Assembly (NCBI GenBank): GCA_963920665.1
Contig: OY987268.1
Coordinates: 21,330,501-21,394,500, forward strand
Length of the DNA stretch: 64,000 bases
Direction of reading: 5' to 3'
From: Straminergon stramineum
Lineage: Eukaryota > Streptophyta > Bryopsida > Hypnales > Calliergonaceae
Position numbers and translations under genes: made by a program. Positions 1 to 17,506 of the stretch are shown here, in pieces (position 1 is the stretch's first letter; every line of letters starts with the position of its first letter). The notes under the pieces are model-generated. The model worked only from the letters and a program-made list of their open reading frames with translations, did not search any database and was not told where the DNA came from.

Positions 1-626
1 CTGCTCTCAATGCTTATTTTGTCATTGTTGTACATGTGTTTGCACGTCGTGATGTTGAACACTTCTATTTTCTGCTCGGTCGTGAACATATGATACTTAA
101 AGCTCCACCTCATTGTAATATGTAAGTTAATCCAAACCTAATCCGAGGTTGTACCATAAGCTTTCCATGTGCTACATCTACAGCATGAACCTTCTTCTCT
201 TTCATGGAATACCTAAACCTAGAGGGCACGACAGATCACCTTCTGACGGTGAGCGTTAGACATGATAGGATAGCGGCATACTGAACTCTGGTGGAAGTGT
301 TCGTGATACACCTTAGCGGTCAGTTGGCATTCAAATTCTTTGTCAATGCTTCATCTGATCGAGGTGAGGAGACGGAGTACTTGTGACCGACAACACGGAA
401 CCCTGGGAAAACGTTTTCAAATTTGTCATGATTGTACTGAACAAGATAGGACAGGGTGACACGTCCTTTGTTCATGTCACCACCAAAGGCGGGCCGTCAG
501 TAACCCCTAGTATCGCTCCGAAAACTCCATCTTCAGGTACCCCGAGTAGTCAACTCGACTCCGATCCGATGTCCCTATGCATGCCAATATCGAAGATCTG
601 AATATAGATGGCTATCAATCTAATTG
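1..626. other. 3' flank of the XIP gene, no gene seen
   Basis: This stretch lies downstream of the XIP stop codon and probably holds its 3' UTR. A 72-codon open frame on the plus strand (383-601) has no recognisable domain and no splice-linked partner. I see nothing else in it. Confidence 0.4.
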
Positions 627-2429
627 TTATCTGTCCTTTTCTGGATGACCAGTGTGATGAAGCACGCTGTCCGATGAACCGTGCGAGTTTGAATACTGTT
701 GCAGCATTTGGCTTTGCTCGAATCTCGCGACGTCTAAGATGTTGGCGGCGCTGGCGCGTCGGCTCTCAGAACCTTTTGGTTGCATAAATGCCTTCATCTG
801 CAGGTTGAGACTATGTTTACTGGCAGGATTTAGGTCACTTGAAGGCTGGAAGTCACTCGTGGATGGGAAATTTGGCCCAAGCTGTGGCGAATGAGATGTG
901 TTCTCGGTGGGGTAAATCAAACTTGGGGACCGAGGACCGAACCCTGGGCGTTTGTGATCGGGAATCAAGGCTTGGAAGAAAGTCAGTGGCAATACAGGTC
1001 CCTCTTCGGCATTTTTGGCTTGTTGCACCAGCAGCTGGAAGATACCGACCACCACGGCTGCTATCACGGGACCAACAGTGAAGGTGCAGAGGTGGTCCCT
1101 TAAGTCACGCCTGTATATCACCGCGGGGCCCAAGCATCTGGCGGGGTTCATAGCAGCGGTGTAGCCCAGACCTTGGGAAAGGAAGATCAGAATACCGAAG
1201 ACACCACCGATGATGAAAGGGGCGAGGATCGGAAAGGTCACCACCACGCTTCGTGTGTCAAACCCGATTCCATACACGACGAAGAGCATGATGATGGTAA
1301 AGAGAGTCTCGGCCACCAGCCCCTGTCTGTTAGTCAACGTCGCTGCCATAGCCGCACCCTCGATTGGGAATGCCTGCAAGCGACAGCCTCCCATGGAGAT
1401 TTTGGTTTGCTCGGCCTGGGTGGTCAAGAACTGGAAGGCTGCAGCGCCACCTACGGCCCCACCGCATTGAGCCACAATGTAGAGAAAACTGCGGATTAGC
1501 GAGGCTTGGCCAGTCAGGAAGGTGGTCAAGGTGATAGCAGGGTTCAGATGGCCTCCGGAGATGGGTGCAGCGGCTAGGATCGCCAGGGAGTAGATGACGG
1601 CTTGCAGGAAGGCTCGGCTTGCCACTGACACATTGCTGCCTTGCTGGTATACTGTGATGCTGAGGAAGGTAAAACCCGCTGTGGCCACCAATTCCACGAC
1701 CGCTGCCCTCCATACCTGATCAAAGCAGTCATAATGTTCGCCCAGTCAGATCGATCTACCATACTTGATTTCGTTGCTTGTGTGTACACTGAACAATATT
1801 TTGGTCCTTGTTCTACTCTAAGTTTGTCCTAAAGACGACAGCTTTCGTACGTATGTACAGAAAAAAGGAGCCTTGGACGCAATAATGAAAAGGTGGATTT
1901 CGGCATTCGAAGCGTTCGGTCTCGAGAGACATCTATCACGAGTGGTAACTGCGGCTTGAAAACGATTTAAAGCAGTAAGGAAGAATTTATGTAGAAAAGC
2001 TCAAGGAGATCAACGTACATCGACTTTTCCGTAATCGTGCATTCCCACTCCACGCTTCAACGACTTCGTGACCCCCTCGTCTACAACGCTGCCGGCGTAC
2101 TGACCCTTCACCGAATCGTTTCTTGTGACCCACGTCGACGGCTGGAATTGCCTGATGTTATCCCAGTCATGCGTCGGAATTCCACTTTCTATCGTTTGCA
2201 AATGCTCCATCGGATTAATTGTAATGCTTCTGATACACAGAGAAACATATGATGAGAAATATGCACCTGCAGGATAGTCATCTTTGCTAGATTACAATAC
2301 TCTAAAACAGCAATAAAAGATCGACTTCAGTGGAGCGAACACGTACCGAGTGCTGGAGCCTGTGCGATTGTAGGAACCTCTGCCTGTGTGTGCATCAGCT
2401 CCAGAGCCCCCACCCGAAGCTGAAGCCAT
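627..2429 (-). CDS. XIP: XIP-type aquaporin (X intrinsic protein), 3 exons
   Basis: Membrane channel of the major intrinsic protein superfamily; XIPs are plasma-membrane channels for water and small uncharged solutes such as glycerol, urea, boric acid or H2O2. Proposed exons are 2429-2347, 2229-2019 and 1715-627, giving 460 residues. Exon 1 ends at a GTACGT donor, exon 2 begins after a pyrimidine-rich ..TATCAG acceptor and ends at another GTACGT, and all phases agree. Exon 3 carries the whole six-helix channel, starting VWRAAVVELVATAG (about residue 99). The first pore motif is GGHLNPAITL (Asn about 156) and the second is AAMNPARCLGPAV (Asn about 288). The Cys right after the second NPA (NPARC) is the hallmark of the XIP subfamily. 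The N-terminal tail (about 98 residues) and the Ser/Pro-rich C-terminal tail are long for an aquaporin. Family call is firm; the N-terminal exons are my inference, and a nearer acceptor at 2287 would also keep frame. Confidence 0.9.
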
Positions 2430-3955
2430 GTTCGTCTCAATCATAATGCTAGTTTTCGCTCGCCAGTATTTGCAGATCGATGCGTAAGGAGAGTGAATAC
2501 CGTCGCCGGTTAGCAGTGTCGTGATCACGAGGGACTGAATCCAGAAACACGAGTAGGTTGCAGCTGGCAGGACTGGAGTACAACCAGTACAAGCCAATTA
2601 ATTCTGTCTTCAGCCTCAAAGACGTTTAAAAGGTCTCTTCTCAAGAGCCCCCTTGTAGCTAACAATCCTTCGCTGTACACTGGAATCCAGATTATTCTTG
2701 CCAACATCAGTTACACCACACCAATCCTGAAAGGTACGGGCTCTGTGTAATGACGTGAACTCACATTTACGTAGCGTCGTGTAGATGTAATGAGGAGGAA
2801 CTTCCAGCTTGAGCTAGTCCATCAAGGAGTTTTCAAACCCTCTTTGCTACTCGCAAAATCACCCAGGCCGCATGATGACCGAGAAACAACTAGTACGCTT
2901 GTGGGAGTGAGTTTTTGAAGTAGGTATTGTAGTGATCTGACATGCATTATTAGAAACTTGTTTGCAGAAGCCAGCTTGCACTTGTTGTGGAAGTCAAACA
3001 ACTATTAGTACATGGGAGTACAACTGACTCACGCGGAAGGAACAACATGTTCAGCGGAGCGAAGGTAAGCAAAGTAACTGAAAAGGGGGATGCGGTGACT
3101 TCGACCCTTGTTGAATTCCCGACCAGGCTGTCCAGCCCCTTCAATACGTGTGGGATCGTGGTCTAAAGGTACGTGTCCAACCACCCCTCGGTTTCCTACA
3201 ACATTCGCTCCGCTTGACCTTGAGTCCCCGACGCCGAGGTTTCTATTATACCGACGGTTATTTCAAACCACATTTAATTTCTGCTTTTCTTGATATAATT
3301 TTTAAAATGAGGCATCGTGTGAATGGAAGCATCTTACATGTCAGTCACGGAGAGTGGATTGAAGGTCAACGAGAAGGCTTTCTTTTGTACGGATGTACTC
3401 TGTATTGAAGAAAATGGATGAAACTGGTGCTGGTATGTGGCCTTTTTAGAAGAAAAAACAATGATTTTCTGTTTCCGCTTTAGCTCCGTTCATCTCAGAC
3501 TATTCCATTTTTTAATTTACTTTCTCTTTGACTCCGCTAAAGGGTTTTATTCCTAAGTGAATTCCTAAGTGAAACTTACTACGGTATAGCCTATCAGCCT
3601 CCGAGAAGTCAGTGGATCAGATCATTCAAGAAGGAATATAATTACGCAAGATTCCAATCATCACCTCGATTCCATGGATCACCTTGAATTCAAAGATCTG
3701 AGTGGAAAATGTTGGGACCCAGAGTCCTCATATCCCTCCGGCAATGGAAGTAAGGGACTTCGCTTGTGACTCATCAATCGCGAAGTAAGTTGAACATGCT
3801 CGTGACAAAAAAAGTAGTTGACAAACGGAGATGTTGACTGCCGCAAAGAAACCGTCGCTTCAGAGTTGCTCGGCGACCTCGGCTCCGAGACTCTTTTGAA
3901 TCAAGTGTCAACACATTTTTTCAACAATTTAGACAAACTTTTTGAGGCTTACACA
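2430..3955. other. Upstream region of the XIP gene
   Basis: The GC-richer sequence up to about 3300 probably contains the XIP 5' UTR and promoter. Beyond that the DNA becomes AT-rich. The short open frames here (for example 2950-3144 minus and 3148-3408 plus) have no recognisable domain. Confidence 0.35.
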
Positions 3956-3985
3956 ATATTATTCACACCCGCGTGTGAATAATAT
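3956..3985. repeat. Perfect 13-bp-arm inverted repeat
   Basis: ATATTATTCACAC is followed by a four-base spacer (CCGC) and its exact reverse complement. It could form a small hairpin or bind a dimeric protein. There is no adjacent gene to link it to. Confidence 0.8.
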
Positions 3986-4200
3986 CAGGTGTGAAGCAGA
4001 CCGAGTTACATTTGTACTATCACCCTTTCGCAGCCATTTGACTCAGCTTGAGAATTTATTTTTCATAGAAATGCCAAAGACTGAATTAGTGTGAGTTTTT
4101 AGGAGAAAGTTCAATTTCGTGGAAAGGGCGTCTGTTGGGAATGGTTCAACTATCTAAGCATCATGGACCTAGATGGCGAATTCAATCCTTGCTGCCACCG

Positions 4201-4354
4201 CATTAGAGAAAATTTGGGGCAGCCAAGCTCACAGCCAGAGCCCACAAAAGTCCGAGTAAAATTTTATTATATATTTTAATTAAATATGAATTTTTTATTT
4301 GAATTGTTGGTCCATCTTTGGCGGCCCTATGGAAGCCCCATTTTTTTTCTAATG
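4201..4354. mobile_element. 154-bp MITE-like inverted-repeat element
   Basis: The ends are inverted copies: CATTAGAGAAAATTTGGGGC on the left and GCCCCATTTTTTTTCTAATG on the right, about 20 bp each with few mismatches. The element has no coding capacity. I see no clear target duplication. A TTAACCC motif follows immediately at 4355. Confidence 0.6.
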
Positions 4355-4359
4355 TTAAC

Positions 4360-5480
4360 CCTTGAAGAACCAAGTGTGTGTTCAACAAGCACTTGAAAAC
4401 TTAGGTAGGGTCATCTAAGTCAATTTTTAATGGACGTTTTCAAAATTTTGATAAAAGATAGGAACATTCACTCCCTTCATGAAAATTTTGAAAAAATTGA
4501 GCGGATGCCTAAATCAAAATACAAGGAGTTTAGGCAATCTAGGCATCTTTTAAGCATCTTTTGCTTAACTCCTCATCGAATTTTGAAATTTGGCATATAT
4601 GTAACTAATAAAATATGGCATAAAATTGTCCAAGAAAATCTACTTTTAGTTCTCGTATCACTTTTTAAGAGGAGTCGAACTTTTTTTATCTTTGCCTGGG
4701 CAATTTCGAAGAAAAACATTTTTTTCTAATTTCAAGCCCTATTATCAAGCATTGATGCATTCTTGTAATATGTGAAGTCAAAGTTATTGAAACTTTTTCC
4801 ACATATTCAAAAATTTTGTCTATAACTTTTCAACATTTGGACTTCAAATTTTAAAAATTCAAAATTGCACAAAAAATCATCAAAAAATGATTGTTGCATT
4901 TCTATTTCATTTTATTTCCTATCATTGCAAGGTAATTTAGAGTAAGCTAGACTAATTCTATATTTACTTCTAAATTTTGTAGGAGTGTATCTAACAAGAT
5001 TTAGAACTTATTTGTGGAGGAAGGCAAATTTATCAAGAAAGAAAAATTTACTCCAAGTGGGCTCAAATTCTACTAACCATGTTTTTTGCAAGAATAAAAA
5101 ATAGTTCTTTTTCTCACTTCAAGTGTTATTATCTTTCAATCTATATGGTCAAATGAGCTGAAATTTTTCCAACACGTTTTCACAATAGTCTACTATACTT
5201 TCATACAATCAAAGTTAAGAAAAAAGGTTATATTTTCAATTTTGGATGAAGTACTTTGAAATAGCAATTTTCAACAATTTACCTTGAAAAATACCCTAGA
5301 TTCTTTAGGGTTTAAGAAATAAAATCTATACTCCTTGTATAAGTTTGTATATCATAAATTTGTATAGAAGTTGTATGAATTGTGTATAAAAAGCATAAAA
5401 TGCTCTGAAGGTCTATCCAATACAAATGAGCGCCTTATCTTCTCCAAAACACTAAACCAAAAGTGTGAACGCTTGGGGAA
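4360..5480. other. AT-rich intergenic DNA
   Basis: No gene recognised. It begins with a TTAACCCTTG motif at 4355 that resembles the left end of the TTAA elements. A possible degenerate partner (TTTAGGGTTTAA) lies near 5305, but the pairing is not convincing. Confidence 0.3.
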
Positions 5481-5489
5481 ACTAACACA

Positions 5490-5830
5490 ATTTTTTATAA
5501 AATCTCTAAATTTCAAGTCAAAACCTCTCATTATCTAACTTATATAGCCGATTGAAGTTCCCTCTTTTCAATTCAATGGCAACTCATCACTACTTTACTT
5601 CTAAGCCCATGTCTTTCACTTCCTAACTTCAAACTAGAAATGTACTAGCTTTTCAAAAAGTGGACACAAATTTCTATAAACCCTCTAAATTTCAAGTCAA
5701 AACCTTTTATTGTCCAACTTTCATAGCCGGTTGAAATTCCCTCTCTTTAATTTAGTGGCAACTCGACACTACTCATTTTCAAGACCATATCTTCATTTCC
5801 TAATTCCAAACTAAGAGTTTTGTAATTTTT
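5490..5830. repeat. Degenerate tandem duplication, unit about 179 bp
   Basis: CTCTAAATTTCAAGTCAAAA occurs at 5504 and again at 5683. The following sequence (tatagccg.ttgaa.ttccct, ..tggcaactc..cactact) is also repeated in the same order. The two units differ at scattered positions, so the duplication is old. No coding content. Confidence 0.75.
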
Positions 5831-8800
5831 TTGGAAAGATAACGACTCAATACTTAGACATGCCAAAACTCAATATTAGAAACTTTATCACCAAACAATT
5901 AGGAGCATTTGAAAATTATACATTCAAACTCTATGGTATCCAACCCTCTTTCACTCCATCAAACATAACTTTCACATACAAATTCCAAAAGAATGAGTCA
6001 CAAATTTTGAATTTACAACAAGAAAGAAAAAATCCTCTCAAATTTTCATTCAATAATTTACAATACACAACTCTCTATGGCTCTCTAAACATATGGAAAG
6101 AAACCTATGAGAAGGGAAAAGAAGCCCCCTTCCTTATCCTCCACCTTATCTTCCATTTAAGCAAGTGAATTTTAACCCATTCCTCAACCATATGTTCAAC
6201 CTAACACCCATTGGCTACCATTTCAATCCCCACAACTAACTTCTTATACTTATCTAGAAGCCACATAACTCCAAATTTCAGTTAGAATGTAAACTACATT
6301 TTTTTTCCTCCTACAACTTCATGTATACGGAATAAAAATTGAAAATATCTCCAAATACAAAAATAAAAGAACTACAATCTAACAGAGGTACAAAACAAAG
6401 TTCCAAAAGGGACACTACTCCATCAATCCATCTACAAAACTTGAGGATGTGTTTAACAATAGTAGCAATATATTTTGCACAATATGTTTTTGTTAAAGGA
6501 TTGACCAAATTTTCTAATGAATGTTAGTTTCACAAATTCCTTTGATAGGCCTAATTAAACAATAATATCAATCATCAATGAAACCTTCAAAATATCCTTT
6601 AAATGTTACTTCTCAATTGTTGAGTTCACCACATTCAACTTGCAACAAAATTACTAAGGTTTGAGTATCACATAGAAGATTCTTATGCCATCATTGTTCC
6701 ACATGAGATTGTTTTCTCAGTTTAGAAGGTCTAGCTTTTTTTGTGAATGCTTTCATGGTGGTACAAGACCTAAAGACAAAAAAAGTTGATCCAACAGTTG
6801 CTACAAAGAAAATTCAAACTCAAGCTTTGGTTGAAGCTCTACATCTTGAGACTCCAAAGTATCCTCCAATTCAACATATTAAAACTCAAAAAAGTGAAAA
6901 TGGGAACTAAATTTAAAAGTAGTAAGATTCTATAACTTAGAAAGATTACTTCAAATTAGAAAGTATCTTAGACAATTCTCTTCTCTTAAAAATCGAGTTG
7001 TATGCACTAGTGAAAAGGCATCACCTTGAGTCACTTCACAAAATGTCATCTTTTTTTTGTATTATTACAATCAAAATCCATTAAAATAACATATATATAT
7101 ATAGACACATACACACATAATGTATGCATTTGCACTGCAACACTCATATGTTCATTTACCCCAAAATTTCTCAAGCCTCCATATGACAACAAGGTCATTT
7201 GACCCCCGACTATAGTTGGATGGACTACAATGGTAAGCACCCCACCAACATCTAGATTTGAATTCATAATCACCTTAGTGGTATGCCAAGGCCAAAGCCA
7301 TTGAGAATTTGAGACAATGCGGCACTGCCACACTGCCTTATTGTAATTTAAAAGAAAAATAATCCCAATAATTTTTCAAGGATTAAAAAAATATATAACT
7401 TGTAAAATTCTTTGATTGCATTTTACAAAAAAACAATTCAAAATAGTTATTTCTAGTCAATCAACCAAAAATCAAAATATTTTCAATTTCTTTGAGATGT
7501 TGTAGGATCTTATCCTTAGCTTGTATATATGATGTTTGAATATTTCATGAAAAGTGGACTCATAGATAAAATGATTATAACATTTGAAGAGGAAGTCAAA
7601 GTTCTTTTGGTATGTTTTTTGACTTCATTATTGCATTTTGGCATTTAATATAAAATAATGTATGAAGATAACAAATTGAAAACTTGTATTGTAGTGAAGT
7701 TTAATAAGTTAGAAACCAAATAATTGAAGAAAATTTAAAGAATGAAATATTTCTTGAAAAAATTATTTCTTGAACTTGTAACTATGTGAATAATTCCAAT
7801 TTATATTTTAACCCCTAATGTTCTAGAGTGGTTCATTAGCTTAAGGTTTACCCACAATAGGTTCAAAATTGTTAGGCAAACCAATCAACCAAGTAGATAA
7901 ATGAATCCACTTATAATAGTCAAATCTTTCAAGTTACTTTACTCTCTTCAATTCCAACGTGTTCATGACTATGGATTTTTTTAAAGTGCTCCAAAACAAT
8001 CATTTTTAGTGCAAAAAGTCAAAATGAAATGAATTTTTTTTCAGTAGAGGACAAGTTGGAGAAGTCACCTACAAAGTTGAAGAAGATGGTGCAAATATAT
8101 CTACTACAAAATCCAGGATTGATGACATTGGACATCATGATGGCAAATGCTTGGGATTTTGAAAATTGATTTCTTAGGCAATGAAGTCATCATCAGGGAA
8201 GGTACATTAGCCCAAATGCAAGTTGTATACAAGTTGCAAATGATGTATATGGATAAGATGGTGATGGTGAATAGTGTAGATAGGTCAATTGAATGTAGAC
8301 CTTCATAGGTAATGACCATCAAAGACAAATTGCCCAATGGTAGTCCTTTGCAAACAGACATGGGCATACCACATGGCAAAGTTCGAAGGGTAGCAAAATC
8401 ATTGAGTAACTCATTGTAGGATGTAGTGAGATATTAAGTAAACTAGAGTGTTAAGCAAAAGGGAAAGGAGTAAGTAATTGGCTTGAGGCATCATCATTGA
8501 GCAACAAGAATGAATTTTTTTCATGACACGAAGCACATGCAATATCGTTAGACTAGTGAAGATGGCAATACAAGTACTACTCAATCACATCCATCTTAAA
8601 AGGATGTACTATATCTCCAACTTTATTTAAGGGAGTATCAATATCAATTGCAAATGTCACAATAATAAGGGCATTGTAATATGCCTCTCCATCCCCATTG
8701 TCTCCAATCGGTGAATTGAGTTTGCACAAAGACATAGATGTAGTTGGTAGAGAAGTAAAAAATACAACACATTCATTTGAAGTGTGGTATTGTGGACATC

Positions 8801-9118
8801 ATGTGTGTGTGTTGAGTTTATCTGTAGATGTTGGAGTGCATATTCAATGTTTTGTATAAACCATAAACCCAAAATATAAAGGTAGTGGAGGTAGGACTAC
8901 TATTTTGTGAGCCTATGAGCATACAAGTTTTTAAAGATTCCATCAAAAAAATTTGGCTAAAATTTATTATTTTGAATCAACTTTATTAATTCCTATTACC
9001 ATGGTCCCTTGAACAACCTTGATGTACCATTTATTGGACTTTGCTAGATTTTAAAAAGAAAAAAATCAGTGATTCATTAAGATTCTTTTGAAATCAAATA
9101 TGGTTGTTCCATTGAAAA
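5831..9118. other. AT-rich intergenic DNA with one solo TTAA-CCCC end
   Basis: No gene recognised; open frames are short and have no domain. TTAACCCCTAATG at 7808 matches the terminus of the TTAA element families but has no visible partner. A short TA/CA microsatellite lies near 7088-7118. Confidence 0.4.
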
Positions 9119-9129
9119 TTAGTTTTTTA

Positions 9130-9278
9130 TGATCACTCCCCTCTTGCAACTTGGTACCCCTTAGCGTTGAGGAGAGCCCCCAAGAAGCAGAAAGTGGAAT
9201 AAATAAATAATCCACGTGTGTGGTTGGTGGGCTCCCCTCAGTGCTGAGGGGTGCCAAGCAATAAGAGGGGAGTGATCA
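9130..9278. mobile_element. Fold-back MITE, about 149 bp
   Basis: Nearly the whole element is an imperfect inverted repeat. The left arm begins TGATCACTCCCCTCTT and continues with tggtacccctta..gaggagagccccc. The right arm, read in reverse complement, begins with the same 16 bases. Weaker symmetry continues outward to about 9121 and 9288 (AGTTTTTT against AAAAAACC). It has no coding capacity, and I cannot assign a superfamily because no clear target duplication is visible. Confidence 0.7.
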
Positions 9279-9299
9279 ATCAAAAAACCACTTGATCAA

Positions 9300-9790
9300 G
9301 ACAAAAGAGTTGGATCCTTGAGAGGTCCTACAAGAAGATAATGATCAACTAATCATCATTTTGATGTAACTAAGTTCATTCATTATACAAATAATCCCTA
9401 TCAACCATATATTTTCTTAAAATATTAACAATATTAACAATATTTTCTAAAATGTTAAGAAGTTTGATTACCGACACATTAAGACATAAGTGTAGGTACC
9501 TCCCCTTTCAGCCCTAAGAAGATTGACACTACTACAAGATAGTGATCAACAAAAATGAAACTTAGTGCAGCTAAGTTCTTTCCACATATGTAATGAAATC
9601 TTATCAACAATTTTTTTCTAAAATCTAAACAAATCCAATAACAACACATCAACAAAAAATTATTGGTACCTTCCCATTGACCCCAAGAGAATCCATGTTG
9701 TTATAGGACAATGATCAACTAATATTCTGAACAAACTTATTTCCATCTCCATTCATCTTTCACATCAATTGGATTCGTCATCTTCAAAGT
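9300..9790. repeat. Degenerate tandem repeat, about 3 units
   Basis: Three diverged copies with a period of roughly 170-200 bp each contain a block like CTACAAGA.AGTGATCAAC followed by an AAGTTC..TTC..CAT stretch; the blocks start near 9327, 9529 and 9700. The repeat adjoins the fold-back element at 9130. Confidence 0.5.
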
Positions 9791-12700
9791 GTACACTCCT
9801 AGACAAGATTGAAAATTAGAATTTCCATTTGAATTCTATATACCCATGGTAATAGGTCCACAATAATAGGTCTATGGTAGTAGGTACTAAAATTTACTAA
9901 ATAAATAAATTTTGATCCAAATTTTAAGATGGAAATTATTTTTAGAAATATTATTAAATTTTCTAATGCTTTTTCAAATTTTTGAGCTCAACACTTACAT
10001 AATCCTTACTCAATTCTCATAGGCTCATACTTGCACACTCACACAATAGCACCACTTGTGAAATTGGCAAGAAAATGATATAATATTCATGTAATTATAT
10101 TATACAATGGCAAAAGACAAAAACATACAAACAAAAAGAGTTTTTGAGATGAAGAAAACGTATGTATTATATTTCTTCCGCTTAAATAAAGAAGAATGAG
10201 AATCCCCATTAGATAAATCGCATATAAAAATATAATTATATATGATAGAATAGATGAAAAGTCATCTTGAAAAAATTGGAGGTACTAAAATTTTGAAAAA
10301 ACACTTTTTAACTCACAATTGTGTGTATGGTTAGTATACTTGGCCAAGTGCAAGAGTGTATAATTCAATGTTTTTATTGTTTTTACAGCATTAGCACACT
10401 AAAAAATCCTCAAAAATACACCAAATGGTTTTTTGAGTTGATTTAGATGTATAATTTCACTATGCACAAACCTTTAAACATAGTGTGATCTCTTCTAAGT
10501 AAATTTCAATCAAGAAAGCTCCTACTGAAACTACAAAAACTTCATAAATACAAACAATCAATTCTACAAAATTTTAAAAGAATGTCTATATGCTAGAATG
10601 AAGCCATGAGACAAATGCCTCTCACTCCATCATATGGAAGACTCAACTTAGAATACACATACAAATACACACATGGAAGGTATGGGCTTTGAGAGTTCAA
10701 ATGAGTTGTCAAAAAACACCTCCAAATCCAAACCAAGACTCAAGCTCATAAACTACTTTGCAAGACCTCTACTACACTTCGAGCCTCCCAAATCAACTTC
10801 TAACCTCCACATACTTATCATCATCAAATAACACCTTCACACACTACACATGACAAAGCAATTAGTACAAAATCAACTTCAAGATACCTTCTTGTGCATT
10901 TGATATACTTTCCAATCTTTGCTTCTAGTAGAAAAAAGCAACACCATAGTTAGGGTTTGAACCTATTGTTGAAGTACTACCATTAGTACAATAAAAATTT
11001 ATCCACTATACGGTCATCCTATTGCTTTGGACAAATTTTACATTTGTTTAGACAAGTCTCAACTCTCAAGTAAGTGTTTCAAGAAACACTAATCCTTTTA
11101 TATGTAACACATAGCGTGATAGACTCATGATTTGCTATAGCTTTTGAAGCATGAATCCAATGAGCTTAAATTTTTTTATTAGAGATGGATGATTCCATTG
11201 TAATCATATTCCTTATTTTTAGAGATTTAAAATAATCATTTACATTTAAAATTCTATTTTGTTAATATATCACACTTTCAAGTTTAGTGTTTTTTAGGAA
11301 TTTCAAGTGTCCAAAATTAATAATCTAAATCTGAAATTTCTATCTCTATTTCTACAATAGGTGGGTATATTTTTTATGAGGAACATCTCAAAATAGATTA
11401 TTTTTATGTCTTCTACATTTATGCAAATAGGGCTCCCTAGTGCGCATCTTTTTAAACACTCAAAAATACTTTTCCATTATAATTCTAAAAGGATTTTATC
11501 TCCATTAAGTTTTATAAATGATTATTTTTTAATATTTTAATAATTTTCTAATAATTTAAACATCAGAGCGTCTATTTTCTTCAAACATTTTGTCACTCTA
11601 TCTTTTGAAAAACTTTTGACCTACACTTTTTAGGTCTCAAAATTTGGTAATATAATTTTTTAGTATTATATTAATTTTCCTTATTTTTTTCCAAAAGATC
11701 ATAGTACAATGAGCACTACCCCCAAACACTACAAAGTCAACTAGTTTTTTCTTACAATCACCTAAGCACAAGATATTTGAGTCATATTTGTAGAAACCTA
11801 GTGATTTCATCAATCAGAAGTTGGAAAATTATCCTCACAAGTTTTATACTTGATCCCATAGGCCATGGGACAAATTTTGGTAATTGCTTGTCCATTGACC
11901 ATTTTGGAAAGTGCTCAAATAGCATCAACTAACATCTTGGTTGACAAAACAAGATCAATTGTTATAATTTAGTGAAATTATTGTTTTAATGTCCTTCCAT
12001 CTTTGTCAAGTAGGCTCCAAATAGTTGTACTTCACCCTCAATTTTTTATTTGTCTTGAAAGGAAGGATGATTCTAAGAAACATATGTGCTATTTGTTGCA
12101 TTTTCTAGGAACTACAATAATTTTGGAGTACTTTAGAAATAGAAAATGGAATTCTTTTAAAATGAATAATTATGACCAATATTATCACGCCTAAGTAAGG
12201 TGATTGTACTCTAAGAAGATCATACATGAATTATTCTCTAAATGAGAATTTATGAAGTTCAAAATCTCAAAAGAATAGATACTTCAACATTCTAATTTGC
12301 AAAAACATGAAAAGTAATCCAAAAAGAAATTTTTTAAATGGATTTTTTTAACAATTTCAATGAGACAAATTTCTCCCAAAGAAATAATGGAAAGATCATT
12401 TTTTCTTGTTTAGAAATGCATAAATAAAGGGACAACCATACAAAAGCCCCTTGACAATTTAAATATATGCCCAATAGAGAAACATACTTCCAAAATTTCA
12501 ATTCATTATTCATAATTGTAGATACCCAAATCATATAACTTTAGAAAGGTCCACAATAGAATGTGGATTTGGATTTACAAAGTTGCAACTAGTCTAGTGC
12601 GTATATTTCATTTTATTATCTGAATAATTTAAAAAATTACATTAACTCATTATCAACTTCCTACCTCCACATCTCTTGTTTCCACATTTGCAGTCATTTT

Positions 12701-13382
12701 TTCAGCATTGGGGGGTGATGTGAATGGAGACCACCGCTTGTTTTTGTGGAGGGTTACCGTAAGTGAAAAAAAACTAACTTCCGACTCTCATATTCCTCCT
12801 AGAGAAAGCTTAAAATATTGTGTCAAGAAATCGGACAGGACAGCAACCAAGCAATGCATAAAGAAAATTCACTTTCACAAACAAGATTCAAATCTTTCAT
12901 CAACAAAGTCATTGCTTACTTTTGTAACAAGAACTGATTGTCAATGATCTCAAAAAAAAGACTAGTATAATAGAACCACCCATTACCAACCACTTAAGCA
13001 TTCTGCACATGATCTGGAGCAATGCAAATTTTCTACCATGTAGAACAATAGAAATCATGGGCATTGTCAAATTTTCATACTTTTTTTCCATAAATTCAAA
13101 TTGTTATGAATTTTGGAAGCCAAAAGTTGGCCTGCTCCCATCCCAAACACGTAGGGTCTTCCATAACTGCTCATCCGAAGACTAATTTGACTCTCAAAAC
13201 CAAGAACATGTGTCATGACTGTGATGGCTAGAAGATGGTCATAAACCAAGAAAATAATGGTTAAAAATCAGTTAGATCTCTGTTAAATTCCCAATACCCG
13301 TAGGTTGGTCATGGGTATCTACCCTAAACCCAAATAAGTAGAAAGACATGGTGCCCCTTCCAACAATATTACACATGGCAAG
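9791..13382. other. AT-rich intergenic DNA
   Basis: No gene recognised. Complexity rises after about 12650 towards the 3' end of the methyltransferase gene, whose 3' UTR probably lies in the last few hundred bases. The 79-codon plus-strand frame at 12708-12947 has no recognisable domain. Confidence 0.35.

Positions 13383-17506
<4,124 letters not shown>

Noticed and set aside
383..601. 72-codon plus-strand frame
   Set aside because: No domain, downstream of XIP, Ser/Pro-rich; most likely UTR chance.
2287..2346. 60-nt first intron for XIP using the acceptor at 2287
   Set aside because: In phase, but the intron would be very short and its pyrimidine tract is weaker than that of the 2230 acceptor.
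2292..2597. 101-codon minus-strand frame as a separate gene
   Set aside because: Only its middle (from ATG 2429 to the donor at 2346) fits as XIP exon 1; the rest runs into the intron.
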